From contig QQNE01000005.1 of the NCBI GenBank assembly GCA_003402735.1, positions 1-64,000 on the forward strand: DNA of 64,000 nucleotides, read 5' to 3'. The notes beneath the pieces were generated by a model. The model was not told where the DNA came from and made no database searches. It worked only from the letters and a program-made list of their open reading frames with translations. The position numbers and the translations under genes are program-made. This document shows positions 1 through 7,900 of this stretch, piece by piece. Source of the DNA: Verrucomicrobiota bacterium (GTDB taxonomy: Bacteria; Verrucomicrobiota; Verrucomicrobiia; Verrucomicrobiales; DEV007). Position 1 is the stretch's first letter. The number at the start of each line of letters is the position of its first letter.

Positions 1-859
1 AACTGAAGGTGTTGCCGCCGCCCTCGGCATAAATCTCGAAAACTTTCGTGCCGGGATGATAGCGCCAGATGCATTGTCCTTGCCATTTTACGTGGGATGA
101 GACCGCCGAACTGACGTCGCCGGTGGTGGTGCTGCCGTTCGCCCCGTAAAGCCACCCGTCCGGCCCCCAGGTGAGGTTGCTCGCCACCGAGTGGGTGTCT
201 TCCAGACCGAATCCGGACAGATGAACTTCGGGGGCTGCGTCGGGGACATCATCGCCATTTGCGTCCGGATAAAAGAGGAGATAGGGCGGATTGAGGACCC
301 AGATCCCGCCCGGACCGGGTTGCACCGCGGTCGCGATGTTCAATCCGGTGATCACATCCTTCTGGCGGTCGTAAGTCCCGTCGCCGTCGCTATCTTCCAG
401 CACCGTGATCTTGTCGGCCCCCGGCGTGCCGTGCGGCGGCGGAGCCGGCACCTTGTCGAAGACGGCGCGCAGGTGCTGATCATAGCGAACCACTTTCAGA
501 CCGGCGGGGAACTGATATTGACGGTATTGCACCACCCAGAGGCGGCCCCTGGAATCGAAGGTGCAGAAGAGGGGCTGGGTGATTTCCGGTTCGCTGGCGA
601 CGAGTTCGATGCGATAGCCCTTGCGCAGTTCGAACCGCTTCAAGGCTTCGGCGGCCGGGGTCGGGGCGGAGTCATCCTTCAATTGGCCCCGACCGCCGAA
701 CGTGCGGATGATCTCCTCCACCTGCGGGTTTGCGGCCACGGAAACGTCCGCGTTGGGGTTCGCCGGTGGGGCAGGGGGCGCGGCCCGGAGGAGTAGGGGC
801 GCGGTCAGAAGGAGACAGAGCGTGAGGGGGCGCATGGAGAACGAGGGGGACACGGGCAT
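1..859 (-). CDS. Secreted membrane-bound-dehydrogenase-type protein (PiruVer N-terminal family), C-terminus cut by window edge
   Basis: The minus-strand frame is open from about 859 to the window edge, so only the N-terminal ~285 residues are seen. It starts with a clear signal peptide (MRPLTLCLLLTAPLLL, from an ATG at 835). The upstream in-frame ATG at 859 has a GGAG close in front, so the true start may be either. After the signal come the hallmarks of the PVC 'membrane-bound dehydrogenase' N-terminal beta-propeller: FELRKGYRIELVASEPEI, a DSDGDGTYD calcium-loop-like segment and LTWGPDGWLYGANGS. The protein encoded at 1324-3942 has the same architecture, so these are two paralogues on the same strand. 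Substrate is unknown. Envelope location is inferred from the signal peptide. Family confidence is high, function low. Confidence 0.85.
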   Translation of the reverse strand, partial: MPVSPSFSMRPLTLCLLLTAPLLLRAAPPAPPANPNADVSVAANPQVEEIIRTFGGRGQLKDDSAPTPAAEALKRFELRKGYRIELVASEPEITQPLFCTFDSRGRLWVVQYRQYQFPAGLKVVRYDQHLRAVFDKVPAPPPHGTPGADKITVLEDSDGDGTYDRQKDVITGLNIATAVQPGPGGIWVLNPPYLLFYPDANGDDVPDAAPEVHLSGFGLEDTHSVASNLTWGPDGWLYGANGSTTTGDVSSAVSSHVKWQGQCIWRYHPGTKVFEIYAEGGGNTFS

Positions 860-916
860 CACTCCGTTCGGAGGGGGAATTGTTTCAACCGATTTGTCGG
901 GCAGAGCGTGGCCCCC

Positions 917-1315
917 TCAGGCCTTGGCGGCCCATTCCAGAAGATCGTCTTCCAGATAGGCTTCCTCAAGGGTTTCCCTGGCCCAATCCGCTTCCTTGGC
1001 GAGCCGTTGCAGCAGTCTCACCACGCTGACCCGCACCGCCGGGGCATCACTCCACAAGGTCTCCGTCAGGACGCGCCAACGCTTCGGATCGAGTTCGGTC
1101 GACGGTTCCGAGAGGGCGGCGTCGCACGCGGCGCAGACCATGATGACGTGGTCAAAGTCGGGCTCCTTGGGGGCCGGGGCCACCTCGTGGATCTGGAGCG
1201 GGACTCCGGCGGTCTGGCAGATCTCGCACTTGGATTTGGCGCGCCGAGCCAAGTCCTTGCCGAGCAGGGAAAGGGCGCGGAGGCGTTCCTGATGGGATTC
1301 AAAGCCGCGGGCCAT
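917..1315 (-). CDS. PhnA-like zinc-ribbon protein
   Basis: A 132-residue protein with the N-terminal zinc-ribbon layout of PhnA/YjdM-type proteins: Cys pairs at about residues 30/33 (CEIC) and 61/64 (CAAC), preceded by LGKDLARRAKSK and followed by the helical LTETLWSDAPAV segment. Despite the phn name, the family has no proven role in phosphonate breakdown; a metal-binding or small regulatory role is more likely. I chose the ATG at 1315. An in-frame TTG at 1327 would overlap the stop of the upstream dehydrogenase gene in a TTGA junction. Either way the gene is translationally close to that gene and probably cotranscribed with it. Confidence 0.8.
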   Translation of the reverse strand: MARGFESHQERLRALSLLGKDLARRAKSKCEICQTAGVPLQIHEVAPAPKEPDFDHVIMVCAACDAALSEPSTELDPKRWRVLTETLWSDAPAVRVSVVRLLQRLAKEADWARETLEEAYLEDDLLEWAAKA

Positions 1316-1323
1316 TCGGAAAA

Positions 1324-3942
1324 TCAATGAACCTCAAGCAACTCCTGCGCGGTAAAGGGAGCCCGTGGGGATTGGCTTTGGCGCCATTCCTTGACCACCG
1401 CCGGATCGACCGGAGGCGCGGCGTTTTCCCAGCTGTGGCGGATGTAGGTCAGGATGCCGGCGATCTCTTCGTCGCTCAACTCGGGGTTGAAACGGATGCC
1501 CGGCATGACCGGCTGGACCTTGGGGACGTCGTAGATGGTTCCGTTCACATCGATAGGCCCCATGAGCCCTTCCATGACCAGGGCGGTGAGACGCTTGGGT
1601 GGTCCCAGCACCCACTGGGAATCGAGCAGCGGCGGGGCCAAGGTTTCCATCCCCTTTCCTTCGGGGTGATGGCAGGTGGCGCAGAGCTTGTTGAATTCCG
1701 TGCGACCGATTTCGTAGAGCCGGTGATGTTCCGGTTGGGTTAGGTAGTTTGCCGGGGCCTTTCCGGACAGATCGAAAAGGGATGCGGCCGCCGCCAAGGT
1801 TTTGTCGGTCCCGGGGCTGGCGAAGAGGGCCGGGACGGGTGTGAGCGGGATCTTTTTGAAGCCCTTGGTTTTCCCGGCGGCGATGAACCCCTTGAGCACG
1901 GCTTCGCGCCAGGCAGGTTGGCGTGAGGCGGCGTCCAGGAGGGTCGCACAGGCCGATCCCTGCCGACGGGTGGCCACGTTTTGAGCGGCCAGTTGGAGAT
2001 ACTTGGCTTGTTCCGCGGCCGGGAGTTGTGGGGCGGTCAAGGCGGTGATCAGTCGCTTCATGGTCTCCGGCGTCTTCACGGAGGTCAGCGAGGCGCGAAT
2101 CACTTCCGGGACCAGAGGAAGATGGCGGGCCATGGCGAGATCGAGCACCTCCAGTTCGGAGCCGACGATGCCGCTCAGGGCCATGTCCCGGAAGAGTGGG
2201 TCCCCGGACGGAGCGGTGGAGGCGAGCGAGGCCCAGGCTTCGCGCGCGACGTCCTGGCCTGGGCCGCGGAACAGGCCGAGGGTGGCGGCTTGTTGGCGCA
2301 AAACGCCGGGACTGGCGGCCTTCAACCCAGCAATCAGTCCGGCCACCTCGGCTTCGGACGACGTTCCGCGGAACCCTTCAGCGACCCGGCAAGCCTGAGC
2401 CTGGAGGTTGGGGTCGGAGGAGAGGAGCGCCGCCTTGATGTCACCCGGTTGAACCTGTGCCAAGCCCTCCAGGGTCCAGAGAGCGTGGGTCCTGGTGAGG
2501 GGCGACGCGGCTTCGGAGGAGACCAGCTCCCGCAGTTGGGGAGAGACCGAGGCATCCCCGCGTTGCACGATCATTCGCTGGGCGGTATCCCGCCACCATC
2601 CGTTGGGGTGGGCGAGGTGCGCCACGAGTTGGGCCGGAGTCTCCTCCTCCATTCGGGGAAGGGGGCCACGTGCCTTGCCGCTCCAGCGGACCCGGTAGAT
2701 CCGTCCGGTGTCATTCTGTTTGTCGAGCCCGCGCTTGAGGATCTGGCTGCGCAGATAGGTCGTGACGAACTCGCGATGCTGGACAATGCCGTGGTAGAGG
2801 TCCGTGAGATAGAGGGTGCCGTCCGGGGCGGTGAAGGCGTTTACGAAGCGGCTCCGTTCATCCGTGGAAGCGAGAAACTCCTTGTCGGCGTAGGCCTGTC
2901 GGGCCACGGGGACCCCGTTGGCGTCTTCCGACAGGATGGCGCGCTTGAGGAGGAGACCGGAGGGCTCCGGGATGAAGGCGTTGCCGCGGAATTCCGGGGG
3001 GAAATTGTCGCCCCGATAGATCGTCAACCCACCGGCAGCGGTGGCGGTTTTGAGGTAACCGCGCTCGTCCAGGGTCTCCTTCATGTAGCCCCGGTTGACC
3101 CCGCAGGTGATGCGAATGGGATAGACCTCGTTGGCCATCTTCACCGTGACTGGTCCGGTGAACTTGTGGTTGGGGTTGCGCACCGAGTAGCCCGGGGGGA
3201 TCGCGTCCATGGCGATCAGGCTGGAATTCGTGTTCGACAACACCCGGCCCTGATCGTCCTGGGCCAGACCCCACTGCCCGCGGAATTCGGTGAGTTCTTT
3301 CTCGAGCTTTCCGCCTTGGTAACGGTAACGCCACTCGCTCTTGGCGTTGTAGATCCAGTTGTCGAGGTTCCAGGCCAATCCGTTGCTCTTGTGCTCGACG
3401 CTTCCACCCGGAGCCCACTGGTCGTCGAGCACCGTTGTCTCCCCGGCTTCCAAACCGCTAGGCCCCTGCCGTTTGGTGAGATGGAGTTTGTCCTGATCCC
3501 CCCAGATCAGCCCTTCGGCCACGAATTGCAGCGCCCTCGGCAACACCAAGCCATCGAGGAAAACTTTCGCCTCGTCCGCCTGGCCATCGCCGTCGTGATC
3601 CAACAAAATGCTGATGCGTCCGCTCGGCTTGTCCTCGCCGTTCCCGTCCACGTCCGGCATGTAACCGCGCATCTCGCACACCCAGGCCCGTCCGTTTCCG
3701 TCAAAAGCGATCGCCACCGGATGGATGACCAGGGGTTCCGCCGCCACCAGTTCGAGGGAAAAGCCCTCTTCGCCAAACCGGAAGGATTGCAGCGCTTGGT
3801 CCGGAGGCAGCACGGGCGCGGGCAGGTTCCAGCTCTCCGGTGGCGGACTCATGGCGTGACCGGGCTTATCCCCTTTCTGGGCAAGGACAGGCGACGCGAG
3901 AAACACAGGCAGCAGCAGCGCGAAGAGAGGACGTCTGGTCAT
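1324..3942 (-). CDS. Secreted PVC membrane-bound-dehydrogenase/haem protein (PiruVer N-term, HEAT-like middle, CxxCH C-term)
   Basis: An 872-residue exported protein. The signal peptide is MTRRPLFALLLPVFLASP. Residues ~50-400 form the PVC dehydrogenase-type beta-propeller (SLELVAAEPLVIHPVAIAF, LDHDGDGQADEAKVF). A middle helical, HEAT-like stretch spans ~430-700. A C-terminal cytochrome-c-like domain carries one haem motif, CATCH, at about residue 753, with distal Met candidates in QPVMPGIRFNPE. This combination is typical of the many Planctomycete/Verrucomicrobial paralogues whose substrates are unknown; periplasmic electron transfer during sugar or alcohol oxidation is often assumed. It precedes the PhnA-like gene on the same strand. 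The divergent glycerate kinase gene starts 135 bp upstream. Confidence 0.88.
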   Translation of the reverse strand: MTRRPLFALLLPVFLASPVLAQKGDKPGHAMSPPPESWNLPAPVLPPDQALQSFRFGEEGFSLELVAAEPLVIHPVAIAFDGNGRAWVCEMRGYMPDVDGNGEDKPSGRISILLDHDGDGQADEAKVFLDGLVLPRALQFVAEGLIWGDQDKLHLTKRQGPSGLEAGETTVLDDQWAPGGSVEHKSNGLAWNLDNWIYNAKSEWRYRYQGGKLEKELTEFRGQWGLAQDDQGRVLSNTNSSLIAMDAIPPGYSVRNPNHKFTGPVTVKMANEVYPIRITCGVNRGYMKETLDERGYLKTATAAGGLTIYRGDNFPPEFRGNAFIPEPSGLLLKRAILSEDANGVPVARQAYADKEFLASTDERSRFVNAFTAPDGTLYLTDLYHGIVQHREFVTTYLRSQILKRGLDKQNDTGRIYRVRWSGKARGPLPRMEEETPAQLVAHLAHPNGWWRDTAQRMIVQRGDASVSPQLRELVSSEAASPLTRTHALWTLEGLAQVQPGDIKAALLSSDPNLQAQACRVAEGFRGTSSEAEVAGLIAGLKAASPGVLRQQAATLGLFRGPGQDVAREAWASLASTAPSGDPLFRDMALSGIVGSELEVLDLAMARHLPLVPEVIRASLTSVKTPETMKRLITALTAPQLPAAEQAKYLQLAAQNVATRRQGSACATLLDAASRQPAWREAVLKGFIAAGKTKGFKKIPLTPVPALFASPGTDKTLAAAASLFDLSGKAPANYLTQPEHHRLYEIGRTEFNKLCATCHHPEGKGMETLAPPLLDSQWVLGPPKRLTALVMEGLMGPIDVNGTIYDVPKVQPVMPGIRFNPELSDEEIAGILTYIRHSWENAAPPVDPAVVKEWRQSQSPRAPFTAQELLEVH

Positions 3943-4077
3943 GGATCAATCTGGTTCGTTTCAACTCCGAACACGGATGCGGATCGTGGGAGATTACAGA
4001 GATCGCGACCAAGTGTCGAAATCCGAATCCAAAAAAGTCGCGGCTTGCTTCGGGCCTGTGGGCGTTACAGTGCAGCG

Positions 4078-5196
4078 GTGAAAATCCTGATCGCTCCGGA
4101 CAAATTCAAGGGATCGCTCTCCTCGCGCGAGGCGGCGGAACGGATTGTTGCGGGGCTGGGCGCGGGGTTCGATTGCCGGATTCTCCCGTTGGCGGATGGC
4201 GGGGAAGGGACGGCGGAGGCCATCCGGTCCGCTCTGGGCGGGGAACGCCACGTCGTGGCAGCGGAGGATCCACTCGGCCGAACGGTGACGGCATCTTACT
4301 CCCTGGTCCGTCGGTCGGGAGAACGGACCGCGATCGTGGACATGAGCGAGGCTTCCGGTTTGTGGCGGGTCGATGCGGCAGAACGGGATCCCTGGCGGGC
4401 CTCGACCTACGGATCCGGCCAGCTTCTCCGGGCCGCAATGGATCAGGGGGTCGATCGCATCCTGTTTGGCTTGGGCGGGAGTGCAACAAACGATGGCGGC
4501 TCGGGCATGGCCCGGGCCTTGGGGTTCGAATTCATCGATGCGAGGGGGGCGTGTCTTGCGGCCATTCCCGAGGAGCTGGGTCGAGCCGTGGCCGTTCGGG
4601 CGCCGCGCGCGGATTTTCCGCCGGTCATTGCGGCGTGCGACGTGCAAAACCCGCTCCTCGGACCGAACGGGGCCACGCGGGTTTTTGGGCCACAGAAGGG
4701 CGTATCGGCTGCGGACTGGGAACGACACGAGGAGCGTTTGCGGCACCTTGCGGATTTGGTGGAACGGGATCTGCAGTTTGCCGGCCGGGATCTTCCGGGC
4801 GCGGGCGCGGCGGGCGGATTGGGCTTTGGGGCCATGGCCTTCTGCGGGGCCCGGCTGCAGTCCGGATTTGCCCTGGTGGCGGAACTCACCGGTTTGCCGG
4901 CGGCCTTGGCGGAGGCGGATGCGGTCATCACGGGGGAGGGCAGCCTGGACCGGCAGACCTTGAACGGAAAGGGGCCACACGGCGTGGCGGTCATGGCGAG
5001 GTCGATGGGAAAACCGGTGATCGCCCTGGCGGGGCGGGTGGAGGCCGGGAGCGGAGTGGGGGAGGCGTTCGACCTGGCCCGAGGGATCGCGCCGCCGGGA
5101 ACATCCCTGGAGGAATCCATGGCGAAGGCCGGGGAATGGCTGGAGTTGGCGGCGCGCGAGACGGCGGAATGGCTGCGGAAGCGAATTCCCGGTTGA
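4078..5196 (+). CDS. Glycerate kinase (glycerate 2-kinase family)
   Basis: A 372-residue protein opening with the family signature VKILIAPDKFKGSLSS and continuing with LADGGEGTAEAI, LFGLGGSATNDGGSGM and TGEGSLDRQTLNGKGP, all diagnostic of the GarK/GlxK family. It phosphorylates D-glycerate with ATP in the cytoplasm, linking glycolate, glycerate or serine-type metabolism to lower glycolysis. The start is a GTG at 4078. The reading frame stays open far upstream, but that part is only the antisense of the dehydrogenase gene. Gap to fabD is 31 bp, so cotranscription is possible although the functions are unrelated. Confidence 0.93.
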   Translation: MKILIAPDKFKGSLSSREAAERIVAGLGAGFDCRILPLADGGEGTAEAIRSALGGERHVVAAEDPLGRTVTASYSLVRRSGERTAIVDMSEASGLWRVDAAERDPWRASTYGSGQLLRAAMDQGVDRILFGLGGSATNDGGSGMARALGFEFIDARGACLAAIPEELGRAVAVRAPRADFPPVIAACDVQNPLLGPNGATRVFGPQKGVSAADWERHEERLRHLADLVERDLQFAGRDLPGAGAAGGLGFGAMAFCGARLQSGFALVAELTGLPAALAEADAVITGEGSLDRQTLNGKGPHGVAVMARSMGKPVIALAGRVEAGSGVGEAFDLARGIAPPGTSLEESMAKAGEWLELAARETAEWLRKRIPG

Positions 5197-5227
5197 TTTG
5201 TCAGAGATTCTTCCGTAGAGGCCGAGG

Positions 5228-6172
5228 ATGGCGAACGATGTGGTTCTTCTGTTTGCGGGCCAAGGCGCTCAACAGATCGGCATGGGAGCGGATTTGGTGG
5301 ACGCGCATCCACTGGTGCGCCAACGGATCACGGAAGCCAATGAGATCCTCGGGTATGACTTGAGCCGGGTGATGTTCGAGGGGCCGATGGACGAATTGAC
5401 CCGCACCTCCCGTTGCCAGCCCGCGCTCTTCGTTCATGGCATCATTTGCTGGGAATTGCTCCGGGAGCGACTTCCTAACCTGCGCCCTGTTGCTTGCGCG
5501 GGGTTGTCGTTGGGGGAGTTTACGGCACATGCCGTGGCCGGAACCTTTGATTTCGCCACCGGACTGAGGTTGGTGGCCAAGCGGGGTGCCTTGATGGAAG
5601 AGGCGACCAACGTCTCCGCCGGCACCATGGCGGCGATGGTGGGCGGCGAAGAGGAGGCCGTTCGTGAACTGGCCGCCGAGTGCGGGGTGGACGTGGCGAA
5701 CTTCAATGCGCCCGGCCAGATCGTTCTTTCTGGCAGCCGGGAGGGAATCGCGCGGGCCTTGGAGGTGTATCCGGACAAAGGCATCCGCGTGGCCAAGGAA
5801 TTGACCGTGGCCGGGGCCTATCATTCTCGGTTGATGCAGAGCGCGCAAAATGCGCTGGTCCCGGAACTCGCCGCCGCCCAGGTCCAGACGCCCGCGCTTC
5901 CCGTGATTTGCAATGTCGAAGCCCGGCCCGTCGTCGATCCGGACGAGATCCGGGACACGCTGGCCCGCCAAGTCACCGGTTCTGTCCGGTGGTCTGAGAG
6001 CATGCAGTATCTCCTGGCGCAAGGGCACCGCACCTTTCTGGAGTTGGGACCCGGTGGAGTGTTGGCGGGTTTGATGCGCCGGATCGACCGTGCCGCCACC
6101 GTCATCCGGGTGGAGGATCTCGCCTCTTTGCAAGCGGCGCTCGAGTCTCTTCCCGAGGCGGCCATCGCCTGA
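5228..6172 (+). CDS. fabD: Malonyl-CoA:ACP transacylase
   Basis: A 314-residue acyltransferase that moves malonyl from CoA to acyl carrier protein for fatty-acid synthesis. The N-terminal LLFAGQGAQQIGMG is the canonical start. The nucleophile elbow is AGLSLGEF with Ser at residue 94 (usual consensus GHSLGE, so His is replaced by Leu). The catalytic His lies in GAYHSRLM, and the C-terminal LELGPGGVLAGLM is as expected. A GAGG precedes the ATG. It stands apart from other fab genes, directly after glycerate kinase. A weak hairpin without a T-run (6216-6238) follows the stop. Confidence 0.95.
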   Translation: MANDVVLLFAGQGAQQIGMGADLVDAHPLVRQRITEANEILGYDLSRVMFEGPMDELTRTSRCQPALFVHGIICWELLRERLPNLRPVACAGLSLGEFTAHAVAGTFDFATGLRLVAKRGALMEEATNVSAGTMAAMVGGEEEAVRELAAECGVDVANFNAPGQIVLSGSREGIARALEVYPDKGIRVAKELTVAGAYHSRLMQSAQNALVPELAAAQVQTPALPVICNVEARPVVDPDEIRDTLARQVTGSVRWSESMQYLLAQGHRTFLELGPGGVLAGLMRRIDRAATVIRVEDLASLQAALESLPEAAIA

Positions 6173-6262
6173 TCGCTGTCCCGCCCTTGCGTGGCGGCAG
6201 TCGTGTCCCCATCGGATTCCCGAACATTCCTCGGGGATTCAGGAGTCTAGTGCGCATGCGAA

Positions 6263-6282
6263 TCCGGTAGGCATATACCGGA
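6263..6282. repeat. 20-bp palindrome TCCGGTA-N6-TACCGGA
   Basis: Two perfect 7-bp arms separated by 6 bp. Size and spacing are typical of a dimeric transcription-factor operator. No partner regulator can be assigned from the sequence. It could also act as a small hairpin downstream of fabD. Confidence 0.4.
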
Positions 6283-6433
6283 ATATCGTCTGCACTTATT
6301 TTCAGTGTTCGTCCGTCGATTGCATCGAGAGGGAAGCGCCGGACCGGCTGGTTTGGTCGATGGGCCGGAGAAATTTCGGTGAGGGCGAGAAGGACCGGAA
6401 TCGGCAAAAACGACCTGATTATCAAGAATTATG

Positions 6434-6460
6434 AAAATTATGTTGCAATTCCATAATTTT
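6434..6460. repeat. AT-rich inverted repeat AAAATTATG-N9-CATAATTTT
   Basis: Perfect 9-bp arms around a 9-bp spacer. A partial direct copy of the left arm (AATTATG) lies at 6427-6433. It sits about 120 bp upstream of the ribbon-helix-helix gene. RHH proteins often bind short AT-rich repeats and repress their own genes, so autoregulation is a reasonable but unproven reading. It is too AT-rich to be a good intrinsic terminator. Confidence 0.4.
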
Positions 6461-6528
6461 TGTGTACAGAGATTTAAGGTAAAGCAATCGACATGAATAA
6501 CGAATCCGAAATTTAAGGAATGTAAGGG

Positions 6529-6558
6529 TTGACGTTATCTCATTAGAATGCCATTAAA
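6529..6558 (+). promoter_or_regulatory. Candidate sigma70-type promoter for the microprotein genes
   Basis: TTGACG at 6529-6534 is a 5/6 match to the -35 consensus. The best -10 at suitable distance is ATTAAA at 6553-6558 (18-bp spacer). It lies just upstream of the ATG at 6581, which would leave a very short leader. The -35 box is convincing, the -10 box is not. Confidence 0.35.
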
Positions 6559-6580
6559 ACCGGGTTATTATCCATGATCC

Positions 6581-6784
6581 ATGGCCCGAGCCAAAAATAC
6601 CGTCGAGACCGTGCAGATCACGATCTCGACCACCCAACGAGTCCGGGAGCTCCTCGAGGTGCTCACGGAGGAGGGGTTGTATGGCCGGAACGTGGCCGAG
6701 ACAGCCAGTCTTCTGATATCAGAGAAGATGCGGGAGATGCGGAGGCTCGGCGAGATCGATGATAACTCCACTTCAGGTGATTAA
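6581..6784 (+). CDS. Small ribbon-helix-helix-like protein
   Basis: A 67-residue protein. A short beta-strand (VQITIST, residues ~10-16) is followed by two helices (QRVRELLEVLTEEGLYG and NVAETASLLISEKMREM), the order of an RHH/CopG DNA-binding fold. Such proteins act as dimers, often as antitoxins or autorepressors. No toxin partner is recognisable; the next gene is another microprotein, 39 bp downstream. No Shine-Dalgarno sequence is evident before the ATG. The RHH assignment comes from predicted secondary structure only. Confidence 0.65.
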   Translation: MARAKNTVETVQITISTTQRVRELLEVLTEEGLYGRNVAETASLLISEKMREMRRLGEIDDNSTSGD

Positions 6785-6823
6785 CCAAATCCCTGAAATT
6801 CAGAGCAGTAACGACCCAACACC

Positions 6824-7024
6824 ATGAACATCAACGAACCGAATCAGGATGCCCGCAATCTTTTCCGGGCCTCGCAACCGCCGCTCGTGGCACCGCTCGC
6901 CTCGGAAGAGGACTTGCGGAGCCTGGCGGAGGACATTGTCCGGTATTGTCCGAGTCTGACCCACCTCCTGCTGGCCCTCGGATCAAAAGGCAGTGAGTCC
7001 AATCCCCTGCACGGCTTGAACTAA
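6824..7024 (+). CDS. Microprotein of unknown function (66 aa)
   Basis: Sixty-six residues, starting MNINEPNQDARNLF. A proline-containing linker is followed by an amphipathic helical part (SEEDLRSLAEDIVRY) and a hydrophobic LTHLLLALG near the C-terminus. I do not recognise a family. It follows the RHH-like gene on the same strand and is followed 23 bp later by a strong terminator, so the two genes probably form one short transcript. A toxin or partner role is possible but nothing in the sequence shows it. Confidence 0.55.
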   Translation: MNINEPNQDARNLFRASQPPLVAPLASEEDLRSLAEDIVRYCPSLTHLLLALGSKGSESNPLHGLN

Positions 7025-7047
7025 GCCAGGTCCATTACTGGGCGGAT

Positions 7048-7085
7048 AAGGTGCGTCTTTCCTTTCGGAAGGCGCGCCTTTTTTT
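7048..7085 (+). terminator. Strong rho-independent terminator
   Basis: A 14-bp stem (including three G-T pairs) runs from AAGGTGCG to CGCGCCTT around a 5-nt loop CTTTC and is followed by seven T residues. It ends the transcript of the two microproteins and insulates the RlpA-like gene. Confidence 0.85.
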
Positions 7086-7124
7086 GTAATCAGTGCATCA
7101 AATCAATCATGCAAGAATTTATAC

Positions 7125-7152
7125 TTGCCTTAATGGCTGTATAAGTTATGAA
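7125..7152 (+). promoter_or_regulatory. Candidate promoter of the RlpA-like gene
   Basis: TTGCCT at 7125-7130 and TATGAA at 7147-7152 with a 16-bp spacer, in a short AT-rich stretch between the terminator and the ATG at 7174. Both boxes are imperfect. Confidence 0.35.
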
Positions 7153-7173
7153 TATTCTTGAAATTGATGTATC

Positions 7174-7896
7174 ATGCGCCGTTTGGCCCTCCAGGTTCTC
7201 CGATCCCGGCTGATTCCCGGACTTTTCCTCGTTCCCGCGCTTGCGCTGGCGGAGGGCCCGGTGGTTTTGGGGCAGGGCACGGCTTCGTATTATCGGCCCG
7301 GATATGTCGCGACCACTTCGTCCGGTGAGCCTTATCATCCCGAGCTGTTCACCGCCGCGCACGCTTCCTTGGCCATGGGGAGCTGGGTGCGGGTGACCAA
7401 TCTCAAAACCGGGCAAAGTGTTCTCGTGCGGGTCAACGACCGCAGCCCGTTTGTGGCTGGGAACCTGATCGATGTCTCCCTGGCGGCGGCGGAAAAACTG
7501 GATTTGCTGAAGACCGGGTATGCCGAGGTGAGTTTGGCGATTTTGGAATCGCCCGGGGCGGTGAATGGGGGGGCGGGGAGGCTGACTCCGGTCTCCGGTT
7601 TGCCGCCCTCGCCTGCGGTCACCGCCTCAACATCCGCCGCGGCGCCGGTGCGTCCGGTGTTTCGCATCCAATTTGCCACGTATCACGAGCTCTCCCCCGC
7701 GAACCGGGACCAGGCGGAGCTGCGAGGTCAGGGGGTGGATACCGTCATTTACCGCAGGGAGAATGCGGGGGCCGGGGAGCCCCTCTTCCGTTTGGTGACG
7801 TCGGGAGGATTTGCCGATCAAGTGGCCGCCGAGCGCTGGCTGGATTACATCAAACGCAAGGCGGGGCGTTACCCGGATGCCTGTGTCAGCCCCTGA
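7174..7896 (+). CDS. rlpA: RlpA-like secreted protein (double-psi beta-barrel plus C-terminal SPOR-like region)
   Basis: A 240-residue exported protein. The signal peptide is about residues 1-25. A double-psi beta-barrel follows (~27-130) with family motifs GTASYY, TAAHASLAMGSWVRVTNL and VRVNDRSPFVAGNLIDVSLAAAE. A Pro/Ala linker leads to a C-terminal SPOR-like segment (~160-235; FRIQFATYHE, FRLVTSGGFADQVAAERWL). RlpA proteins act on or bind denuded septal peptidoglycan; whether this one is a lytic transglycosylase cannot be told here. The downstream sensor gene starts 4 bp after the stop. Confidence 0.85.
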   Translation: MRRLALQVLRSRLIPGLFLVPALALAEGPVVLGQGTASYYRPGYVATTSSGEPYHPELFTAAHASLAMGSWVRVTNLKTGQSVLVRVNDRSPFVAGNLIDVSLAAAEKLDLLKTGYAEVSLAILESPGAVNGGAGRLTPVSGLPPSPAVTASTSAAAPVRPVFRIQFATYHELSPANRDQAELRGQGVDTVIYRRENAGAGEPLFRLVTSGGFADQVAAERWLDYIKRKAGRYPDACVSP

Positions 7897-7900
7897 AGCC

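Larger units (their letters stand above)
6173..6580. other. 408-bp intergenic region, AT-rich in its right half, with dyads
   Basis: No convincing gene. The left part is GC-rich and holds a hairpin at 6216-6238 (ATTCCCGA / TCGGGGAT, one G-T pair, no T-run) and a palindrome at 6263-6282. From about 6410 the composition becomes strikingly AT-rich for this genome. That part contains a dyad at 6434-6460 and a candidate promoter just before the ribbon-helix-helix gene. It most likely separates the fabD transcript from that of the two microproteins. Confidence 0.6.

Noticed and set aside
1981-5196. A 1071-codon plus-strand frame that would fuse a long N-terminus to glycerate kinase
   Set aside because: Everything before 4078 is antisense to the exported dehydrogenase gene and lacks protein character; the family start VKILIAPDKF fits the GTG at 4078.
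6102-6425. A 107-codon minus-strand frame with a hydrophobic start in the gap after fabD
   Set aside because: It runs into the antisense of fabD, its C-terminal half is low-complexity Arg/Pro and no ribosome-binding site is present.
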